NCBI GenBank assembly: GCA_016125405.1
Contig: WGLW01000002.1
Coordinates: 1 to 58,648 of the forward strand
Source: Alphaproteobacteria bacterium
GTDB taxonomy: Bacteria; Pseudomonadota; Alphaproteobacteria; Caulobacterales; Hyphomonadaceae
Direction: 5' to 3'
DNA length: 58,648 nucleotides
Shown: in pieces, positions 42,102 to 54,083 of the stretch
Numbering within the stretch: the stretch's first letter is position 1
Layout of the letters: the number at the start of each line of letters is the position of its first letter
Translations under genes and position numbers: made by a program
The notes under the pieces: model-generated
What the model was told of the DNA's origin: nothing
Seen by the model: only the letters and a program-made list of their open reading frames with translations
The model's database searches: none

Positions 42102-43400
42102 ATGTCGAGCCTCGCCCATCGCGCGCACGTCCGGGACCGGTCACACGGCCGCAGCCCGGTCATGGCCGCGCTGGACATTGGCTCCTCCAAGGTCACCTGC
42201 ATGATATCGCGCCGGGCGGAGGCGACCGACGGCGAACCGCGCGTCGCCGGCGCCGGCTGCCAGGCGACCAAGGGCGTGCGGTCCGGAGCGGTAGTCGATC
42301 TCGATGCGCTGGAGCGTTCGATACGTCTCGCCGTCGAACAGGCCGAGCGAACCGCAGATGTGCGCATCTCGGAGGTCGTTCTCGGGGTTAGCGGTCCGGA
42401 CATCCGCTCTGACGTAGTGCGTGCGAAACTGCCGCTCAACGGGCGTGAAGTGACGCCCGTCCATGTCCGGGCGGCGCGGGCGGCGGCCCTCGACAGCTTC
42501 AATTCATCCGGTCGGGAAATCCTGCATTCGGCGCCGCTGGGTTTTTCGGTGGACGGCGCGTCTGGGGTGAAGGACCCTTGCGGCATGTATGCCGACACGC
42601 TGACCGCCAGCTTTCTGGTTGTCTCGGCGCCCACATCCGGCCTCCGCAACATCCTTCAGTGCGTTACGCGCGCCCACCTCAAGGCTTCGGCGATCCTGGC
42701 GTCGTCCTATGCCGCGGGGTTGGCCGTGCTGGTCGAGGACGAGGCGGAACACGGCGCCATGGTCATCGATTTCGGGGCGGGGGTGACAAGCGCCGCCGCG
42801 TTCTGCGACGGCGGACTGATCCACGTTGAGGCCATGCCGATGGGCGGGGCGCGCGCCACCGCCGACCTGGCCCAGGGCCTTGGCACCACATTCGCGGCCG
42901 CCGAGCGGATGAAAGCCCTCAAGGGAGCGGTTGGCCTTACAGAAATCGACGCCCTGGAGATGGTCGACGCGCCTCGGCTCGGCGGGGATGGCCGGCTTGA
43001 AGCAGCCCAGTGCTCGCGCGCCGATATCGCCCAGATTCTTCGACCCCGCGTCGAGGAGATATTCGAACTCATCGACATGCGCATTTCCAAGGCGTCGGCG
43101 GCCGGTCGGCCGCTGCCGAGACGGATCGTTCTGACAGGGGGCGGCTCCCAGCTGGCGGGTCTGAGCGAGCTCGCAGAGGACGTGTTCCGCGCTCCCGTGC
43201 GTCTCGCCAAGCCCGCAAATGTGAAGGGATTAGGCGAGACTTACAGTTCTCCGGCTTTCGCCGCTGCGGCAGGCCTGTTAAGGTGGGAGCTAATGGGCGC
43301 GCCGGACGCGAGTCGAAGCAATTCCGAGCGGTCAGCCCATGCAGAGGCGGGAGTCGGGGTATTCCGGCGTGTCGCAAGCTGGCTGCAGGAAAATTTCTGA
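42102..43400 (+). CDS. ftsA: Cell division protein FtsA
   Basis: FtsA (432 residues) is the actin-like membrane tether of FtsZ. The phosphate-1 motif AALDIGSSKVTCMI opens the fold; the 1C domain region and phosphate-2 segment VIDFGAGVTSAAAF follow. The adenosine motif IVLTGGGSQLAG is near the end, and the C-terminus has an amphipathic helix (FRRVASWLQENF) for membrane binding. It is preceded by ftsQ by 4 bp. Confidence 0.95.
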   Translation: MSSLAHRAHVRDRSHGRSPVMAALDIGSSKVTCMISRRAEATDGEPRVAGAGCQATKGVRSGAVVDLDALERSIRLAVEQAERTADVRISEVVLGVSGPDIRSDVVRAKLPLNGREVTPVHVRAARAAALDSFNSSGREILHSAPLGFSVDGASGVKDPCGMYADTLTASFLVVSAPTSGLRNILQCVTRAHLKASAILASSYAAGLAVLVEDEAEHGAMVIDFGAGVTSAAAFCDGGLIHVEAMPMGGARATADLAQGLGTTFAAAERMKALKGAVGLTEIDALEMVDAPRLGGDGRLEAAQCSRADIAQILRPRVEEIFELIDMRISKASAAGRPLPRRIVLTGGGSQLAGLSELAEDVFRAPVRLAKPANVKGLGETYSSPAFAAAAGLLRWELMGAPDASRSNSERSAHAEAGVGVFRRVASWLQENF

Positions 43401-43426
43401 CCGGGATCTCCTGAAACCGTCGGCTC

Positions 43427-43441
43427 TTAAGACGCGCTTAG
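43427..43441 (+). promoter_or_regulatory. Candidate CtrA box in front of ftsZ
   Basis: TTAAGACGCGCTTAG reads TTAA-N7-TTAG, one base from the CtrA consensus TTAA-N7-TTAA. It sits 74 bp before the ftsZ start in the 114-bp ftsA-ftsZ gap. In Caulobacter, CtrA controls ftsZ from sites upstream of it, which supports this reading. Confidence 0.5.
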
Positions 43442-43514
43442 CGAAAACCCGCGAGTCTCCGCAGTAAGTTCGCGGTCCCGAGGGGCTGCGCCGGCGTGTC
43501 GGAGTAAGGCGTTC

Positions 43515-44894
43515 ATGACGGTTGAGCTGAAACCACGGATTGTTGTCATCGGCGTCGGCGGCGCTGGCGGCAATGCCGTGAACAACATGATCGACGCCAA
43601 CCTGCAGGGGGTTGAGTTCGTCGTCGCCAACACGGACGCCCAGGCGTTGGTGAGGTCCAAGGCCCCGGTCCACATTCAGCTGGGCGTTGGAAAGACGGCC
43701 GGCCTGGGCGCCGGCGCCAACCCCGAAGTCGGCGCGGAAGCCGCCAAGGAGTCGTCGGACGAGATCAAGAAGCTCCTCCAGGGAGCCCACATGTGCTTCA
43801 TCGCCGCCGGCATGGGCGGCGGCACGGGCACGGGCGCTGCTCCAATCATCGCGCGCATCGCCAAGGAACAGCAGGTCCTGACAGTTGGTGTCGTGACCAA
43901 GCCCTTCGATTTCGAGGGCAAGCGCCGCATGACGACCGCAGAGAAAGGCATTGTCGACCTGCGCAGCGAAGTCGACACGCTGATCATCGTGCCCAACCAG
44001 AACCTGTTCCGCATCGCCAACAAGGATACGACGATGACGGACGCCTTTCATATGGCGGACCGCGTGCTCTATTCCGGCGTTCGGGGCATTACCGACCTCA
44101 TGGTCATGCCTGGCCTCATCAACCTCGATTTCGCCGACGTTCGCACGGTGATGTCGGCGATGGGCTCGGCGATGATGGGAACGGGCGAGGGCGAGGGCGA
44201 GGGCCGCGCGCTCAAGGCCGCGCAGAACGCCATAGCCAACCCGCTGCTCGATGATGTGTCGATGAAGGGCGCCAAGGGCGTGCTCATCAACATTACCGGC
44301 GGTTACGACATGACGCTGTTCGAGGTCGACGAGGCGGCCAACGAGATCCGCCGGGAAATCGACACGGACGCGCACATCATTCTCGGCTCCACGTTCGATG
44401 AGAACATGGCCGGCAAGATCCGCGTTTCGGTTGTTGCGGCCGGCATTGCGCAGACCCCCGCGGCTGTGCGTCCGTCACCGCAACCCATGCGGCAGGCGCC
44501 GCTGGGCACGAAGCCGGACGCATTCCAGTCGCCGCCGCCGGTGGCGCCGCAACCGCGCCCTGTGGTCGACGAAGTGTCTCCGGCGCCTGCGCCCGCACCG
44601 GAGGCCTCCGCGCCAGCCTATCAGCCCGCACGGCCGGCCGGTCCCGTCATCCGTCCGCGTCCCGCTCCGGCGAGCCCCCCGGAGGACGATCTGTCATCCG
44701 CGCGCGAGGCCGAACCACGTTCCGGGACGCAGGGTGAGAACGGCGGCCGGTCGTTCGCATCGCTCTTCGGCTGGAAGTCCAAGCCGGCGGACGAAGCTCA
44801 GGCTGCGCCGCAGCCGCGCGCGCAGTCCGAGGACGACGGGTTCGATGACGAACTCGAAATTCCTGCCTTCCTTCGCCGCTCCGCGAACAACTAG
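43515..44894 (+). CDS. ftsZ: Cell division GTPase FtsZ
   Basis: FtsZ (459 residues) polymerises into the division ring. The tubulin-type GTP motifs are [12 protein letters not shown] near 12-23 and [13 protein letters not shown] near 101-113, with the synergy region [10 protein letters not shown] later. A long Pro/Ala/Arg-rich linker (about 317-440) leads to the conserved C-terminal peptide LEIPAFLRR, which binds FtsA and other partners. Long linkers are common in alphaproteobacteria. Confidence 0.98.
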   Translation: MTVELKPRIVVIGVGGAGGNAVNNMIDANLQGVEFVVANTDAQALVRSKAPVHIQLGVGKTAGLGAGANPEVGAEAAKESSDEIKKLLQGAHMCFIAAGMGGGTGTGAAPIIARIAKEQQVLTVGVVTKPFDFEGKRRMTTAEKGIVDLRSEVDTLIIVPNQNLFRIANKDTTMTDAFHMADRVLYSGVRGITDLMVMPGLINLDFADVRTVMSAMGSAMMGTGEGEGEGRALKAAQNAIANPLLDDVSMKGAKGVLINITGGYDMTLFEVDEAANEIRREIDTDAHIILGSTFDENMAGKIRVSVVAAGIAQTPAAVRPSPQPMRQAPLGTKPDAFQSPPPVAPQPRPVVDEVSPAPAPAPEASAPAYQPARPAGPVIRPRPAPASPPEDDLSSAREAEPRSGTQGENGGRSFASLFGWKSKPADEAQAAPQPRAQSEDDGFDDELEIPAFLRRSANN

Positions 44895-45006
44895 TCGGTC
44901 CGCGCCGGCTCTTCAGGCACTGCAACAACTGGCAACAACGCTTGCCTTGCGCGGTAGCGCCTCGCAGCTTAGGGCGGTGCGATGATGCCAGGAGCGCGGC
45001 GAGGCC

Positions 45007-45879
45007 ATGGACCGCCAGCAAACCATAATCCGGTCTGCGACCTGTGCCGGGGTTGGTCTTCATTCCGGGGAACGGGTGCGTCTCACCCTGCATCCTGCGA
45101 AGGCAGGTGATGGCGTTCGCTTCGTGCGAAGCGATGTGACGGACCGCGACCCTGTCATTCCCGCGCATGCGCTCAATGTCTCGACGACGCAGCTTGGCAC
45201 CAACCTGACCAACCGGGCCGGAGTGACCGTCGCCACCGTCGAACATTTTCTCGCTGCATGCGCTGGCATGGGCATCGACAACATCACGGCCGAACTTGAA
45301 GGCCCGGAGGCGCCGATCATGGATGGATCGGCGGCGCCCTTCGTTGAGCTGATCGCCGAAGCGGGGCTTGAGGCGCAGGATACTCCGAGACGGAAGTTGC
45401 GGGTATTAAAACCGGTCGAAGTGCGCGATGGCGACAAGTTCGCAAGGCTGTCGCCGGCGGCAGGTTTTTCGATGCGCGTGGCGATCGATTTTGCCTCGCA
45501 GGCGATCGGCCGGCAGACCCTGTCGTTCGACATGCAGCCGGGCGCTTTCGGCCGGGATATCGCATTCGCGCGCACGTTCGGATTTGCGCAGGATGTGGAG
45601 AAGTTGCGGTCGCTCGGCCTGGCTCGCGGAGGATCCCTGGACAACGCCATTGTCGTTGACGGCGACACTATCCTCAATCCGGGCGGTCTTCAGGTGGAGG
45701 ACGAGTTCGTCCGCCACAAAGTGCTCGATGTGATTGGCGATCTTTATCTTGCCGGCGCGCCAATCGAGGGGGCCTATGAAGGCGAGCAACCGGGGCATGC
45801 TCTCAACAATCGCCTGTTGCGGGCATTGTTTTCGGACGAAACCGCTTTTTCATGGTCGACTGGCGCTGCGTCCAGCTGA
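45007..45879 (+). CDS. lpxC: UDP-3-O-acyl-N-acetylglucosamine deacetylase
   Basis: LpxC (290 residues) catalyses the committed zinc-dependent step of lipid A synthesis. Motifs are the CAGVGLHSGERV opening, the Zn ligand in TVEHFLAACAGMGIDN, the FGFAQDVEKLRSLGLA segment, the HKVLDVIGDL zinc-binding region (His and Asp) and the catalytic GHALNN near the C-terminus. It follows ftsZ at 112 bp, the usual dcw order. Confidence 0.97.
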   Translation: MDRQQTIIRSATCAGVGLHSGERVRLTLHPAKAGDGVRFVRSDVTDRDPVIPAHALNVSTTQLGTNLTNRAGVTVATVEHFLAACAGMGIDNITAELEGPEAPIMDGSAAPFVELIAEAGLEAQDTPRRKLRVLKPVEVRDGDKFARLSPAAGFSMRVAIDFASQAIGRQTLSFDMQPGAFGRDIAFARTFGFAQDVEKLRSLGLARGGSLDNAIVVDGDTILNPGGLQVEDEFVRHKVLDVIGDLYLAGAPIEGAYEGEQPGHALNNRLLRALFSDETAFSWSTGAASS

Positions 45880-45960
45880 GTCCTCATGCTCTGCAGGTTG
45901 AATCCGCCTTGATTCTGTCGAACTGCTCGCGCCTGCTGGGACGATGAACAGGGGACGGTG

Positions 45961-46947
45961 ATGCTTCGACACTTCGTGGCGGCGGGCCTGGCAGCGGTTT
46001 CGCTGGCGGCCTGCGGGAATGGCGGCAATGCGAGATACGAGGCGGCGGCGCCTCCGCCTCCGCCAGAGTCCGCGCCGATGCCTGTCGCATCGATCGCGGC
46101 CAAGGCCGCCTACGACCAGGCGCCGCGTCAGACAATCGACCAGCAGTCTCCCGGTGGAGGGGACTCGGCTCAAGCGAGCGACGACCGTCAGATCGCCTAC
46201 ACCTATTCGCGCACGCTCGAGGTTCCGACCAAGCGGATGCAGGACCTGATGGACGCCAATCGCGCCGCCTGCGAAGCAGCGGGCCCTGCGAAATGCTATG
46301 TCTCGAATTCGCAGATCAGCGGTCTGGGCGGTGATAATTCCTCCGGCATGCTGGAGCTGCACGCCACACCGGACTGGCTCAAGACATTTCTCGACGGCCT
46401 GCCGGAAAGCCTGAAACCGTTCGATGCCCTGCTGGACGCCAGCAACACCTCGTCCGAGGACCTCACGGTCCAGATCGTCGACACGTCGGCCAGGCTGAAC
46501 TCATCGAAGATGCTTCGCGAGCGGCTGAATGGCCTTCTGAAAGACCGCCCGGGCAAGCTCTCGGACCTGCTCGATATCGAGCGGGAGCTGGCGCGCGTGC
46601 AGGCCGAGATCGATTCCACCGAATCGGTGATTGCCGCGCTCAAGGCGCGGGTCGCCATGTCCACGCTGACCCTGAATTACGAGGCGCGCTACACCGCCGT
46701 TTCGCGGTCAATCTGGCGTCCGCTGGCCGACGCGTTCAGCGGCTTCCTGCCAAATCTCGTGAGCTCCCTGGCCGCTGTCATCGAGTTCATCAGCTACGCC
46801 CTGCTGTGGATCGTCTTGCTGGCCGGGCTTGTCTGGGGCGGGCTGGCGCTTCTGCGGCGGCGGGCGAGGGCGCGAGACCGCCGCCGTCCGCCGGCCGATC
46901 CGCCGCCCCCGCTGGGTCCAAAAGGGCCCAGGCCGGTCGAGACATGA
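45961..46947 (+). CDS. DUF4349 domain-containing lipoprotein
   Basis: A 328-residue envelope protein with a lipobox (SLAAC near residue 18-19), a Pro-rich linker, and the DUF4349 domain (about 75-245) containing RTLEVP, the NSSKMLRERLNGLLKD helix and an RELARVQAEIDSTES coiled-coil-like helix. A C-terminal transmembrane segment (about 270-297) and a basic, Pro-rich tail follow. It is of unknown function and sits between lpxC and bamD on the same strand. Confidence 0.82.
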   Translation: MLRHFVAAGLAAVSLAACGNGGNARYEAAAPPPPPESAPMPVASIAAKAAYDQAPRQTIDQQSPGGGDSAQASDDRQIAYTYSRTLEVPTKRMQDLMDANRAACEAAGPAKCYVSNSQISGLGGDNSSGMLELHATPDWLKTFLDGLPESLKPFDALLDASNTSSEDLTVQIVDTSARLNSSKMLRERLNGLLKDRPGKLSDLLDIERELARVQAEIDSTESVIAALKARVAMSTLTLNYEARYTAVSRSIWRPLADAFSGFLPNLVSSLAAVIEFISYALLWIVLLAGLVWGGLALLRRRARARDRRRPPADPPPPLGPKGPRPVET

Positions 46948-47122
46948 GCCCTGCGACAGCTAATGAGCTTGGACGTCGGGCGGGCCATGTTCTAGAACGT
47001 CGCCAGCACCTGCATTTCCGGCGAGGTGGGGACCGGTTCGCCGCCATGGAAATGCAAGCAAAATCAGCCTTATCCGACGCCTGGACAGGCGCCCGGAACC
47101 GAACCGCCGGAGTGAGCCCCAC

Positions 47123-47995
47123 ATGACACTCAAGATGGTGACTGGCGAAAAGGCGGCTGTCTCGCCGCTGGTTCGCGTCTGCCTTGCCGCGGGACTGGCC
47201 GTGGCCGTTGGCGCATGCGCAACCAATACCAAACAGAAGAACCTCGCCTACGTCGAACGGCCGGTGGAGCAGATCTACAACGATGCTGTGCACCAGCTGG
47301 ACCGCCACGTGTGGCAGGCGGCGGCGACGCAATTCGACGAGGTCGAGCGCCAGCACCCCTATTCGGTCTGGGCCCAGCGCTCGATGCTGATGGCGGCCTA
47401 CGCCCGGTATCGCGCGCATGACTACGACAAATCGATTTCCAGCGCGCAGGAATACATTTCCCTGCACCCCGGCGGCGATGGCGCGCCCTACGCCTATTAC
47501 CTCATCGCCGTATGCCAGTTCGACCAGATCATCGATGTCGGCCGCGAGCAGGCGCGAACGGAGCTGGCGCTTACGGCGCTGAACGAGGTGATCCAGCGGT
47601 TTCCAGACACGTCCTATGCGCGCGATGCGACGCTGAAGACCGACATGGTCCGCGACCAGCTGGCCGGCAAGGAAATGGAGATCGGCCGCTATTACCTGAA
47701 GCGCAACGAAGACCTTGCGGCGATCAACCGGTTCCGCAAGGTGGTCGAGACCTACGATACGACCAGCCATGCGCCGGAAGCGCTGTACCGGCTTGTCGAG
47801 GCCTATCTGTCGATCGGCCTCAACGGTCAGGCGCAGGCCTCAGCCGCCGTGCTCGGCTACAATTATCCGGGTTCGCAGTGGTATGCCGACGCCTACAAGC
47901 TGATGACCACCGCGGGCGTCGAGGCGGCCAAACCGTCGAACGACATCAACCTGTTCAAGCGGGCCTGGGACGCGATTCTGCCCAAGAAATCCTAG
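47123..47995 (+). CDS. bamD: Outer membrane protein assembly factor BamD
   Basis: BamD (290 residues) is a lipoprotein of the BAM complex that inserts outer-membrane proteins. It has a signal with lipobox VGACA (Cys about 32), then TPR-like helical repeats (about 45-270) with the characteristic VERPVEQIYNDAV start and repeats such as WAQRSMLMAAYARYRAHDYD. A strong terminator follows. Confidence 0.95.
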   Translation: MTLKMVTGEKAAVSPLVRVCLAAGLAVAVGACATNTKQKNLAYVERPVEQIYNDAVHQLDRHVWQAAATQFDEVERQHPYSVWAQRSMLMAAYARYRAHDYDKSISSAQEYISLHPGGDGAPYAYYLIAVCQFDQIIDVGREQARTELALTALNEVIQRFPDTSYARDATLKTDMVRDQLAGKEMEIGRYYLKRNEDLAAINRFRKVVETYDTTSHAPEALYRLVEAYLSIGLNGQAQASAAVLGYNYPGSQWYADAYKLMTTAGVEAAKPSNDINLFKRAWDAILPKKS

Positions 47996-48013
47996 GCTTT
48001 CATCCACTCCAAC

Positions 48014-48050
48014 AGAAAAAGCCCCCGCGAGTGATCGCGGGGGCTTTTCT
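48014..48050. terminator. Strong bidirectional intrinsic terminator
   Basis: A perfect 10-bp GC stem, GCCCCCGCGA (48021-48030) with TCGCGGGGGC (48035-48044), has a GTGA loop. It is flanked by AGAAAAA before and TTTTCTT after, so it can stop transcription from both bamD and the convergent peroxiredoxin gene. Confidence 0.92.
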
Positions 48051-48073
48051 TGTCCCGTCGTGCTCGAGACCGA

Positions 48074-48655
48074 TCAGTGCGCGGCGTTGTAGGCTTTCAC
48101 CGTCTCGAGCGTCTTGGTGATGTGGTCGTTTGGCTTCATGTCGGTGTAGGCGAGAAGGATCTTGCCGTCCTTGCCGACGACGTAGGAGGTGCGGTCGCTC
48201 CAGTCGGGTTTCTGCGGCAGCACGACGTTGTAGGCCTTGATCGTCTCGGGCGTCACGGCCGCGATCGGGAACTTGTCACGGCAATCTTCCTTCGAGAATT
48301 CGGCAAGGCGTTCCAGGTTGTCCTTGGCGTTGGCCATCGTGCCGTCGGCCAGCTTCGCCCCGCCGGTCACGCCGATCAGGGTGGCGCCTGCTGCCTTGAA
48401 CTGGTCGGCGGCGTCAGCGAACGCCTTCGTCTCGATGGTGCAGCCGGCGGTGAACGCGGCCGGGAAGAAGTAGATCACCACAGGACCTTTCTTCACCGCT
48501 TCGGAAAGCTTGAAGGTGAACTCCTTGCCGTCGAGCATGCCTTCGGCCTGGAAGTCCGGCGCGGTCACGCCCTTGTCGAGAGCGGCGAAGGCGGGCGTGG
48601 CCAGCAAGGCTGCGGCTGTGGCGACAGCGGCCGTGGCGGCGAAAAGGCGTTTCAT
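48074..48655 (-). CDS. Exported peroxiredoxin (BCP/AhpC-TSA family)
   Basis: A 193-residue thioredoxin-fold peroxidase with a signal peptide (about 1-24, ending AFA). The peroxidatic Cys is in FFPAAFTAGCTIE, where the usual TPGC is TAGC. Another Cys occurs in SKEDCRDKFP, and the closing motif SYVVGKDGKILLAY is typical. It should reduce peroxides in the periplasm. It is convergent with bamD. Confidence 0.9.
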   Translation of the reverse strand: MKRLFAATAAVATAAALLATPAFAALDKGVTAPDFQAEGMLDGKEFTFKLSEAVKKGPVVIYFFPAAFTAGCTIETKAFADAADQFKAAGATLIGVTGGAKLADGTMANAKDNLERLAEFSKEDCRDKFPIAAVTPETIKAYNVVLPQKPDWSDRTSYVVGKDGKILLAYTDMKPNDHITKTLETVKAYNAAH

Positions 48656-48816
48656 TGGTTTCTCCCATCAAGTCCCAAAGACCCTGGGGGCGGACTATGG
48701 CCAAACCCATGATGGCCGTCACTGCCGCGGCGCATCACGACTGTGTTTTTCTTCGGCCGAAAGCCCCCGGAATGCTTGGGGGAATGCTGGGGACTTCAGC
48801 GACTCCACAAACAAGT

Positions 48817-48831
48817 GTTCACTCTATGTTC
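48817..48831 (+). promoter_or_regulatory. LexA (SOS) box in front of recN
   Basis: GTTCACTCTATGTTC is an exact match to the alphaproteobacterial LexA site GTTC-N7-GTTC. It ends 21 bp before the recN start, and recN is a classic SOS-induced gene. Confidence 0.75.
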
Positions 48832-48852
48832 CAGACGTGATATGGCCCGGTG

Positions 48853-50553
48853 ATGCTGACGGGCCTTTCGATCCGCGACTTCGTTCTGGTCCGCGCCCTC
48901 GATCTCGATCTGGGCGGCGGCTTTACCGCGCTCACAGGGGAGACGGGGGCGGGCAAGTCCATTCTCCTCTCGGCGGTCGGTCTGGCCCTTGGCGACCGCA
49001 GTCATCAGGGCCTGATCCGGCAGGGCGCTGAAGCCGCCAGCGTCGCCGCGAGCTTCGAGTCAGCGACGGACCACCCGGTCTGGGCCTTTCTGGCGGAGCG
49101 TGGGGTGGCCGCCCAACCCGGCGAGCCGCTTGTGTTCCGCCGGACGCTCAAGCGCGGTGGAACGGCGCGCGCCTTTCTCAACGACCAGCCCGTCAGTGCG
49201 AACCTGCTGGAGGAGGCGGGCGCGCTGCTCGCCGACATCCATGGCCAGCACGAGGGACGCGGGCTGCTGAATCAGGGCCGTCACCGGTTCCTGATCGACG
49301 CTTACGCCAAGGCGGAGACCCTGCTCGGCGAAGTTTCCGGCTGTTGGACGCGCTGGCGCTGCGCAAAGGAAGCGCGCGCGGCGCTTGAGGCCCGGCTCGC
49401 CCGCGCGGCGTCGGAACGCACGTGGCTGATGCACGCGCTCGACGAGCTGGAGGCGCTCGATCCGGAAGATGGCGAACCCGAGCGGCTGGCGATAAGCCGG
49501 GCGACCATGCAGGCCGGCGAGCGCGTGGCGGAGGCGATCGATGCAGCCTCCGGGGCGATGGCCAAGGCCAATGTCGAAGGCGTGTTCGCCAACGCGTCGC
49601 GCGCGATATCGCGGGCGCTGGCTTTGCCCTCGCTCACGGGGGAAGCCTCGGGCAGTGATCTGGCGGCGCGCGTGCGGTCGGCCGGCGAGGCGCTGGAACG
49701 CGCGTTGATTGAGGCGGGCGAGGCCCGTGCGGCGCTCGATACGGCCATGGCGGCCTGCGAATATTCCCCGGCGGCGCTCGAAGCCTCAGAGGCGCGTCTG
49801 TTCGCCCTCAGGGCGGCGGCTCGCAAGCATGATGTCGACGCCAGCCAGCTGCCGGCCTTGCGTCGCCGCCTCCGGTTGCAGCTTGACGAGATCGAACAAT
49901 CGGACGGCGCGCTCGCCGCAACTCTGGAAGCCGAGACCCTGGCGCGCGTCGCCTATCTCGACGCGGCATCGAGACTTTCGGCGGCGCGGGAGCAGGCTGG
50001 CCGCAAACTGGCCCGTGCGGTGTCGCGCGAACTGGGGCCGCTGAAACTCGACAAGGCCCGTTTCCGGGTTCTCGTCGCCCGGCGCGAGGAGGCCGATGCA
50101 GGGCCGACCGGGCTCGACGATGTGGCATTCGAGATCGAGACCAACGCCGGCGCGGGCTTTGGGGCGCTGACCCGCATCGCCTCGGGCGGCGAACTGGCGC
50201 GCTTCGCCCTGGCGATCAGCGTCTGTCTTGCGGGCGCATCGCCCTGTGCGACGCTGGTGTTCGATGAAGCCGATGTCGGCGTGGGCGGCGCGGTTGCAGC
50301 TGCGATCGGTGAGCGGCTGTCGGCGCTGGCGCGCGAGCGGCAGGTGCTGGCGATCACGCATTCGCCCCAGGTTGCGGCGGCGGCGACGCACCAGTGGCGT
50401 ATCGCCAAGGATGACGCGAGCGGCGCGGCGGCGACATCGGTCGACGTGCTTGAGCCCAGGGCCCGGCGCGAGGAAATCGCCCGCATGCTGGCCGGCGCCA
50501 GCATCACGCGCGAGGCAAGGGCGGCCGCGACGCGGCTGCTGGCCGGCGCCTAA
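48853..50553 (+). CDS. recN: DNA repair protein RecN
   Basis: RecN (566 residues) is an SMC-like ATPase for double-strand break repair. The N-terminal head has Walker A LTGETGAGKSI; a long coiled-coil-like arm region (about 150-370) follows. The C-terminal head has the signature SGGELARFALAI and Walker B LVFDEADVGVGGAV. The ATG at 48853 is used; a GTG directly before it is also possible. It is preceded by a LexA box and followed 69 bp later by ligA. Confidence 0.95.
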   Translation: MLTGLSIRDFVLVRALDLDLGGGFTALTGETGAGKSILLSAVGLALGDRSHQGLIRQGAEAASVAASFESATDHPVWAFLAERGVAAQPGEPLVFRRTLKRGGTARAFLNDQPVSANLLEEAGALLADIHGQHEGRGLLNQGRHRFLIDAYAKAETLLGEVSGCWTRWRCAKEARAALEARLARAASERTWLMHALDELEALDPEDGEPERLAISRATMQAGERVAEAIDAASGAMAKANVEGVFANASRAISRALALPSLTGEASGSDLAARVRSAGEALERALIEAGEARAALDTAMAACEYSPAALEASEARLFALRAAARKHDVDASQLPALRRRLRLQLDEIEQSDGALAATLEAETLARVAYLDAASRLSAAREQAGRKLARAVSRELGPLKLDKARFRVLVARREEADAGPTGLDDVAFEIETNAGAGFGALTRIASGGELARFALAISVCLAGASPCATLVFDEADVGVGGAVAAAIGERLSALARERQVLAITHSPQVAAAATHQWRIAKDDASGAAATSVDVLEPRARREEIARMLAGASITREARAAATRLLAGA

Positions 50554-52971
<2,418 letters not shown>

Positions 52972-52979
52972 GAGGCGCT

Positions 52980-53450
52980 TCAGAAGCGCTTGAACGGCTT
53001 GGGCGCCTGGGTGGCGCTGGCCTTGGCCACCATCTGGCCGGCGGGATCATAAAGCTCGGCCTCCATGAAGCAGGTGGACTTGCCCCATTTCAGCGCCCGC
53101 GCCTCGCATGTCGCCTTGCCGGCGAAGAGGGGACGCAGGAACGACACCTTCATCTCCAGCGTCGGCGCATTCATCGTGATGTTCGAGGCGATGATCGCGC
53201 AGGTGCTCATCGCCTCGTCCAGCATCGCTGCGATGAAGCCGCCCTGGATGGCGCCGGTCGGATTGGCGAAAGCGGGCACCGCCTCGAATTCCAGGCGAAT
53301 GGTCATCCGTTCCTGGTCGACCGCGGTGAGCGCCATGCCGACTGTTTCGCTGCACGGCGGACGTTTCTTGGAATTGCGGAAGCGCGCCAGCATCGCTTCG
53401 TCGCTGACCCGGGGCGGACCGCCCGCGGCTTCATCCGGAGCGTCGGTCAC
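52980..53450 (-). CDS. PaaI-type thioesterase (hotdog fold)
   Basis: A 156-residue hotdog-fold thioesterase. The family motif is NPTGAIQGGFIAAMLDEAMS, with the catalytic acidic residue in the helix that follows the GG, and the closing strand KVSFLRPLFAGKATCEA is typical. The acyl-CoA substrate is unknown. It ends 8 bp after ligA (convergent) and its start overlaps the sspB stop by 4 nt. Confidence 0.88.
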   Translation of the reverse strand: MTDAPDEAAGGPPRVSDEAMLARFRNSKKRPPCSETVGMALTAVDQERMTIRLEFEAVPAFANPTGAIQGGFIAAMLDEAMSTCAIIASNITMNAPTLEMKVSFLRPLFAGKATCEARALKWGKSTCFMEAELYDPAGQMVAKASATQAPKPFKRF

Positions 53451-53986
53451 TTCCGGCGGAAGGCGTCGAGGGAGACAACCGTGTTGCCTTCCTGCGCCTC
53501 GACATCGGGGGAGGCATCTGCCGGCCGCGAAAGCGGACCGGACGACGGCTGGGCCTTGCGCGGCTCGACCGCCAGCGTTTCACCAACCGGGCTCATCCCT
53601 TCCGGCGGGCGGAACTCGAGCGAAAAGCTCGTCGACGGATCGAAGAAGCGCGTCACGGCGGCGAAAGGCACCCGCAGATGCTGCGGCACGCCGCCGAATT
53701 TCAGGATGATCTCAAAGCGGTCGTCGTGGACCTCGAAGTCCCAGTACTGATGCTGGATGACGATCGTCATCTCGTCGGGGAAGCGGTCCTTGAGATGATC
53801 GGCCATCTGCACGCCAGGCGTGCGCGTACGGAACGTGATGTAGAAGTGGTGCTCGCCGGGCAGGGCGCCGAGGCCGGACACTTTCCTGAGGGCGGCGCGC
53901 ATGACGCCGCGGGCAGCCGCATCGCGTGCGTCTTCGACCAGCGACTGATAGCCGATGTAATCCTTCGGTGTCGCGCCGCGGTCCAA
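53447..53986 (-). CDS. sspB: SspB-family ClpXP adaptor (alphaproteobacterial type)
   Basis: A 179-residue adaptor that delivers ssrA-tagged proteins to ClpXP. The SspB fold covers about 15-130 (GEHHFYITFRTRTPGV, DEMTIVIQHQYWDFEV and FAAVTRFFDPSTSFSLEF). A disordered Pro/Ser-rich linker leads to the C-terminal ClpX-binding motif NTVVSLDAFRRK. It is divergent from the Cys/Met enzyme gene. Confidence 0.93.
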   Translation of the reverse strand: MDRGATPKDYIGYQSLVEDARDAAARGVMRAALRKVSGLGALPGEHHFYITFRTRTPGVQMADHLKDRFPDEMTIVIQHQYWDFEVHDDRFEIILKFGGVPQHLRVPFAAVTRFFDPSTSFSLEFRPPEGMSPVGETLAVEPRKAQPSSGPLSRPADASPDVEAQEGNTVVSLDAFRRK

Positions 53987-54083
53987 TTAGCCCTCCCTCG
54001 CTGTTCTCAGCCTCTAGCAGTGTGGCGTTGATCAGGTAAATCCGGTTCTATCCGAAGGCGAGCAATTTTGCGTTGTCTCGTCT

